DNA from: Variovorax terrae
GTDB lineage: Bacteria > Pseudomonadota > Gammaproteobacteria > Burkholderiales > Burkholderiaceae_C
DNA: 64,000 nt
Reading direction: 5' to 3'
Assembly: GCF_022809125.1 (NCBI RefSeq)
Contig: NZ_JALGBI010000001.1
Coordinates: 1,426,001-1,490,000 of the forward strand
Shown: piece by piece, positions 60,378-64,000 of the stretch
Numbering within the stretch: position 1 is the first letter of the stretch
Layout: each line of letters starts with the position of its first letter
Position numbers and translations under genes: made by a program
Notes under the pieces: generated by a model
Seen by the model: only the letters and a program-made list of their open reading frames with translations
What the model was told of the DNA's origin: nothing
Databases searched by the model: none

Positions 60378-61352
60378 TCAATCCACCTTGGCGCCGCTGG
60401 CCTTGACCACAGCCTCGTACCGCAGGAGTTCGCTGCGGATCAGCGCTGCAAACTGCTCGGGCGTGCTCGGCACGGGCTCTGCCATCAATTGCGTGAACCG
60501 GCTGCGGGTGTCGGGCTCGTTCAAGGCGGCGGTAAAGGCGGCATTGAGCCGCTGCACGACGTCCGGCGGCGTGCCGGCCGGTGCGATCAGGCCCCACCAG
60601 GTGTCGATCGCGAAGCCGGGAAAAGTCTCGGCGATGGCGGGGACCTCGGGCAACAAGGGGCTGCGCTGGGCCGTGGTCACGCCCAGTGCCACCACGCGGC
60701 CGGCACGGATGTTGGGCGCGGCGGTGGCCAGGTTGTCCAGCGTGAAATCGACCTGCCCGGCCAGCAGCGCCAACTGGGCCGGCCCGCCGCCGTTGTAGGG
60801 GACGTGGACTGCGAAGAAGCCGGCCCGCTGCTTGAACATCTCGCCCGCCAGGTGCCCTGCACTGCCGTTGCCGCCGCTCGCGTAGTTGAGGCGGCCGGGA
60901 TTGGCGCGCGCGAAGGTCAGGAAGTCGCGCAGGGTGGCGATGCGCAGGCGGCGTGCCGTGTCCGCATTCACCACGAGCACATTGGGCACACGCACCATCT
61001 GCGTGATCGGGGCAAAGTCCTTGACCGGATCGTAGGGCAGGCGGCTGAACAGCCAGGGGTTGATCGCATGCATGGCCACGGCCGCGATGCCGAGCGTCAG
61101 TCCGTCGGGCGCGGCCTTGGCTACTGCTTCCACGCCGATGCCACCCCCCGCGCCGGGCTTGTTGTCGATGATGATGGTGCCCAGGCGTTCGCGGGCCTTG
61201 TCGGCCAGCAGCCGCGTGGTCACGTCGGTCGGCCCGCCCGCGGTGAACGGAACGATGATGCGCAGTGGGCGGTTCTGCGAGTGGGCGGACCGCAAGGGCA
61301 TAGTGGCGCTGGCTGCGGCGAGCAGGGCCGCGCAGGCGGTTCTTCGTTGCAT
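60378..61352 (-). CDS. tripartite tricarboxylate transporter substrate-binding (Bug) protein
   Basis: A 324-residue periplasmic receptor with signal peptide (cut near RSAHSQ). Bug motifs: LRIIVPFTAGGPTDVTTRLL, APDGLTLGIAAVAMHAINPW and VHVPYNGGGPAQLALLAGQV. ATG at 61352 has GGAG upstream; the frame extends further back without coding character. It leads the three-gene operon and has the palindrome CTGTATCGCGCGATACAG 57 bases upstream. Confidence 0.92.
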   Translation of the reverse strand: MQRRTACAALLAAASATMPLRSAHSQNRPLRIIVPFTAGGPTDVTTRLLADKARERLGTIIIDNKPGAGGGIGVEAVAKAAPDGLTLGIAAVAMHAINPWLFSRLPYDPVKDFAPITQMVRVPNVLVVNADTARRLRIATLRDFLTFARANPGRLNYASGGNGSAGHLAGEMFKQRAGFFAVHVPYNGGGPAQLALLAGQVDFTLDNLATAAPNIRAGRVVALGVTTAQRSPLLPEVPAIAETFPGFAIDTWWGLIAPAGTPPDVVQRLNAAFTAALNEPDTRSRFTQLMAEPVPSTPEQFAALIRSELLRYEAVVKASGAKVD

Positions 61353-61408
61353 GGGGAGTCTCCTGATGAATGAGGCTCCTGAGCTTGCGGCCGGCACGGC
61401 CATTCGGC

Positions 61409-61426
61409 CTGTATCGCGCGATACAG
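61409..61426. promoter_or_regulatory. perfect 18-bp palindrome, probable Crp/Fnr-family operator (site 1)
   Basis: CTGTATCGCGCGATACAG is perfectly self-complementary. It lies between the Bug operon start and the stop of the Crp-like gene. The same TGTATC-N4-GATAC pattern recurs at 63003. Confidence 0.75.
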
Positions 61427-61440
61427 ACGAGCGGTGTTTT

Positions 61441-62163
61441 CTACGCGCTTCGCAGCAGCGCCAGCACGGCCTGCCGGTCCCGGATGTGCACGCGGCCCGG
61501 GGCGGTTTCCAGCAGGCCGCGTGCCGCGAGCGACTTGAGCGCGCGCGTGACCGTGACCCGGCTGAGCGCCATCATCGAGGCGATCTGCTCATGCGTCAGT
61601 TCCACGGCCGGCAGCGCAGTGGCGCTGGTGGCGCCGGGCGCATCCAACCGCGCCACGCGTGCCAGCAACTCCAGCACGCGTTCTTGAGGATCCGCCGAAG
61701 CAAAGCGCGTGAGCTTGCGCACGAGGAAGTGGTTCTTGCAGCCCAGCAGCCGCAGCAGCGATGTGGCGAGCGCGGGTTGCTCACGCAGCGTGGGCTCGAT
61801 GTCGGCCGGCAGGTAGCGGCTCAGCACGGTATCGGTCACCGCCAGGGCCGTGACGGTGCGTGGCAGTCCGGAGTAGGCCGGTCCTTCACCGAAGATGGCA
61901 CCGGGCCCGAAGATCTCCAGCAGCAGTGGCGAGCCGTTGCCGCGCAGGATCGTGGTGTGCACGAAGCCGGCGCGCAGCAGATAGAAGTAGCGGTGGGATT
62001 CGCCTTGCCGGTACAGCGTCTGGCCTGCCTCGAGCTTCATCACCTCGCCCAGCGTCGTGGCTTCGAGCCAGAGCGAGCCCAGGGCGAGCGAAGCGTCCCA
62101 CGACGCATAGGCAGGCGAGGCGATGGGATCGACGGGGATCGAGGCTGGGTGGCGGCGCGGCAT
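61441..62163 (-). CDS. Crp/Fnr family transcriptional regulator, paralogue 1
   Basis: A 240-residue regulator with a cyclic-nucleotide-binding-like domain (AGQTLYRQGESHRYFYLLRAGFVHTT, LEIFGPGAIFGEG) and a C-terminal helix-turn-helix (LTHEQIASMMALSRVTVTRALKSLAARG). It lacks FNR's cluster cysteines. ATG at 62163 starts the aligned region SPAYASWDASLALG. Its closest relative is the divergent gene 100 bases away. It probably controls the Bug operon or the hydrolase operon through the TGTATC-N4-GATAC site. Confidence 0.9.
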   Translation of the reverse strand: MPRRHPASIPVDPIASPAYASWDASLALGSLWLEATTLGEVMKLEAGQTLYRQGESHRYFYLLRAGFVHTTILRGNGSPLLLEIFGPGAIFGEGPAYSGLPRTVTALAVTDTVLSRYLPADIEPTLREQPALATSLLRLLGCKNHFLVRKLTRFASADPQERVLELLARVARLDAPGATSATALPAVELTHEQIASMMALSRVTVTRALKSLAARGLLETAPGRVHIRDRQAVLALLRSA

Positions 62164-62263
62164 GGCGCGATTGTGCGCGCGTCGCGATGCCGCCATGAAG
62201 GGCCCGCCGCATCGGCGCTACAGTGTGCGCGATGGTTTCATCGATTGGATGAGAATAAGGCCC

Positions 62264-62986
62264 ATGAGAAGCAGAGCCTCCATCCGCCGTTCACCGGCCT
62301 ATGCGTCGTGGGATGCATCGCTGACCGTGTCCGGGCCCTGGCTGCACGCGGTGGAACTGGGGACCATCGTGCGGCGTGGAGCGGGCCAGGTGTTGTACGG
62401 CGAAGCGAGCCGGCATGATTTTTTCTATCTGATCCGCTCCGGCTTCGTGCATACCACTCTGCAGAGGCCCAACGGCACCAGCCTGCTGCTGGACATCTTC
62501 GGGCCCGGTGCCATCTTTGGCGAAGGCTCATCCTTCACGGGGCCTGTGCGTTCCGCCACGGCGACGACCATCACGCCCGTGGTGCTGAGCCAATACCATC
62601 CCGCCCAGATCGCCGATGCATTCGCGGCGCAGCCCGAGCTGGCCGTGTCGCTCATCAAGTTGCTGGGCACCAAGAACCGGCTGCTTCTGAACAAGCTGAC
62701 CCGCTTCACGTCATCCGACCCCGAAGAGCGCTTGGTGGAGCTGCTGGCGCGGGTGGCGCAGACCTGGCGAGATGATCCATACCCCGGTGACACAGCCGCG
62801 GACACGACGCATGCCCGCTCCATCCACCTGACGCATGAGCAGATTGGCGCCATGACGGCGCTCAGCCGCGTGTCTGTCACGCGAGCGTTGAAGTCGCTGG
62901 CGGACAAGGGGCTGATCGCCACCGGCTCCAAGAACGTGGAAATCATCGACCGCGAAGGCCTGATCGCCCTCCTGGGGCCGCGCTGA
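62264..62986 (+). CDS. Crp/Fnr family transcriptional regulator, paralogue 2
   Basis: A 240-residue paralogue of the divergent gene: SPAYASWDASLTVSGPWLHA, RHDFFYLIRSGFVHTTLQRP, LLDIFGPGAIFGEG and LTHEQIGAMTALSRVSVTRALKSLADKG. The start is uncertain between ATG at 62249 and 62264; the second has TAAGG close by. DNA-recognition helices of the two proteins are nearly identical (ALSRVTVTRALKSLA versus ALSRVSVTRALKSLA), so they should share an operator. No Cys cluster motif. Signal unknown. Confidence 0.89.
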   Translation: MRSRASIRRSPAYASWDASLTVSGPWLHAVELGTIVRRGAGQVLYGEASRHDFFYLIRSGFVHTTLQRPNGTSLLLDIFGPGAIFGEGSSFTGPVRSATATTITPVVLSQYHPAQIADAFAAQPELAVSLIKLLGTKNRLLLNKLTRFTSSDPEERLVELLARVAQTWRDDPYPGDTAADTTHARSIHLTHEQIGAMTALSRVSVTRALKSLADKGLIATGSKNVEIIDREGLIALLGPR

Positions 62987-63002
62987 AATTCTGCGCACGA
63001 CT

Positions 63003-63019
63003 TGTATCCCCGGATACGA
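63003..63019. promoter_or_regulatory. probable Crp/Fnr-family operator (site 2)
   Basis: TTGTATCCCCGGATACGA follows the site 1 pattern TGTATC-N4-GATACR. It lies 54 bases upstream of the dienelactone hydrolase start and just after the stop of Crp paralogue 2. A further half site GGATAC occurs near 63040. Confidence 0.7.
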
Positions 63020-63073
63020 CGAATTGACTCCATCCTGCGGATACTTTGCCGCATGGAACACAGGAGTAATCGA

Positions 63074-63757
63074 ATGGGATCGTGGATCAAGGTCAAGGCT
63101 TCGGATGGGTTCGTTCTGTCCGCATGGCAGGTGGAGGCCACCGGCGCTCCACGGGGGACCATCGTGCTGGTGCAGGAAATCTTTGGCGTCAACAGCCACA
63201 TCCGCAGCGTTGCTCAGCGCCTGGCGGGAGAGGGCTACGATGTACTGGCACCTGCGCTGTTCGACCGCGCCATGCCGGAGGTGGAACTGGGCTACAACGC
63301 CGAGGGCATCGGCCAGGGCGTGGAGCTGATGCAGCGCGCCAGCCTGGACGACGCGCTGCGCGATGTGGATGCCGCCCGTGCGCACGCGGCGCAGGGCCTG
63401 CCGGTGGCGGTAATGGGATTTTGCTGGGGCGGTCTGGTCGCCTGGCTGTCGGCGACGCGCTTGGACGGCTTTGCTGCAGCCGTGCCGTACTACCCCGGCG
63501 GCATTGGAAACTTTGCAGCCGAGGCGCCGCGCTGCCCGGTACTGCTGCACTTTGCCGAGCATGACGATCATATTTCCCTGGCCGAAGCTGAAGCCGTGCG
63601 CGTCGCACACCCCGGCCTTGCAACTGTGCACATTTATCCAGCGGAGCATGGCTTCAACTGCGACGAACGCGGCAGCTATCACGCACCCAGTGCGGCGCAG
63701 GCATGGGAGCGCAGCCTGGGCTTTCTGGCGCTGCATATGAAGGTGCGCAACGCATGA
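63074..63757 (+). CDS. dienelactone hydrolase family protein
   Basis: A 227-residue alpha/beta hydrolase. Glu35 (VQEIFGVN), nucleophile Cys117 (MGFCWGG), Asp in FAEHDDHISL and His in AEHGFNCDERGSYHA form the dienelactone hydrolase catalytic set. These enzymes open lactones from aromatic or sugar catabolism. ATG at 63074 has AGGAG upstream. It overlaps the next gene by four bases and is preceded by the Crp-type operator. Confidence 0.92.
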   Translation: MGSWIKVKASDGFVLSAWQVEATGAPRGTIVLVQEIFGVNSHIRSVAQRLAGEGYDVLAPALFDRAMPEVELGYNAEGIGQGVELMQRASLDDALRDVDAARAHAAQGLPVAVMGFCWGGLVAWLSATRLDGFAAAVPYYPGGIGNFAAEAPRCPVLLHFAEHDDHISLAEAEAVRVAHPGLATVHIYPAEHGFNCDERGSYHAPSAAQAWERSLGFLALHMKVRNA

Positions 63758-64000
63758 GCCAGCCCGCATTGCCTACGCGGCCTGTTGGCCGCAGTAGCCT
63801 CCGTGTGAGCGTGCTGGGCCTGGGCTGTGCCACGTTGGGTGGCAGCCGCTTTCCCGTCAGCCCGCAGGTGGCCGCGGGCGCCATTCACCAGGCCTGGAAC
63901 GACGGTGTGCGCTACGTGGACACGGCGCCGTTCTACGGCTACGGCGCCGCCGAGCGGCGCGTGGGCGATGCGCTGCGCGCCATGCCGCGCGGCGACTGGG
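63754..64000 (+). CDS. aldo/keto reductase (partial, 3' end outside window)
   Basis: N-terminal 82 residues of an aldo/keto reductase, close to D-threo-aldose 1-dehydrogenase. VSVLGLGCATLGG opens strand 1, and YVDTAPFYGYGAAERRVGDAL carries the catalytic Asp and Tyr. Its ATGA overlaps the hydrolase stop, so the two are coupled; a sugar-acid or lactone pathway (dehydrogenase then lactonase) is a reasonable inference. Confidence 0.9.
   Translation, partial: MSQPALPTRPVGRSSLRVSVLGLGCATLGGSRFPVSPQVAAGAIHQAWNDGVRYVDTAPFYGYGAAERRVGDALRAMPRGDW

Overview
The window is a high-GC, densely packed chromosomal segment from a betaproteobacterium, most likely family Comamonadaceae (Burkholderiales). The signs are three tripartite-tricarboxylate (Bug) receptors, the cco-fnr-hemN order, a 6S RNA next to zapA, and two dispersed short repeat families of a kind I associate with comamonads. 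I could not run a taxonomic search.

Layout. (1) 1-7.8 kb: cbb3 oxidase operon ccoN(partial)-O-Q-P-G-H plus a small membrane gene, then fnr on the opposite strand and hemN with a transporter-like gene. A near-perfect FNR box lies between fnr and hemN. (2) 7.9-12.7 kb: two tandem secreted caspase-like proteins, converging on a lipoprotein and a secreted unknown. (3) 12.8-19.4 kb: acetyltransferase, a 1023-residue FAD/Fe-S dehydrogenase, a GntR/FCD regulator with two matching operators, a serine-glyoxylate-type aminotransferase and a Bug receptor. (4) 19.4-23.2 kb: a patchy stretch of lower GC with a P-loop kinase-like gene, a TraB/ChaN-like protein, a secreted alpha/beta hydrolase, two long gene-poor gaps and ynfA. 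(5) 23.3-29.7 kb: MFS exporter, ArsR regulator, EamA exporter, P450, monooxygenase and a HipBA module. (6) 29.9-35.8 kb: Bug receptor, a decayed prpC, acnD, prpF and a PrpB-like lyase (a methylcitrate-type set). (7) 35.9-40.6 kb: membrane proteins, cbpA/cbpM, TauE, 6S RNA and zapA with a coiled-coil partner. (8) 40.6-55.5 kb: a cobalamin riboswitch followed by btuB and a cobalamin salvage/uptake cluster (cobB, BtuF-like, cobU, btuF, btuC, btuD, cobO, gltS-like, cbiB, cobC, cobQ, cobT). Most genes overlap by a few bases. (9) 55.5-57.8 kb: a small foreign patch with an enterobacterial-type kdsA, an integrase remnant and a membrane protein resembling abortive-infection proteins. (10) 57.8-64 kb: acetyltransferase, nth, then a catabolic-looking module (Bug receptor, PDT-like protein, SDR) and a dienelactone hydrolase/aldo-keto reductase pair. 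These are arranged around two divergent, paralogous Crp/Fnr regulators and a shared operator.

The most unusual signal is a roughly 65-bp dispersed element with six recognisable copies. Four lie in frame inside coding sequences (FAD dehydrogenase, P450, CobU, CbiB) and two sit just after stop codons, where one also forms an intrinsic terminator. A second repeat family interrupts CobQ in frame. Short repeats thus appear to be tolerated as peptide-coding inserts in several conserved enzymes, three of them in one pathway.
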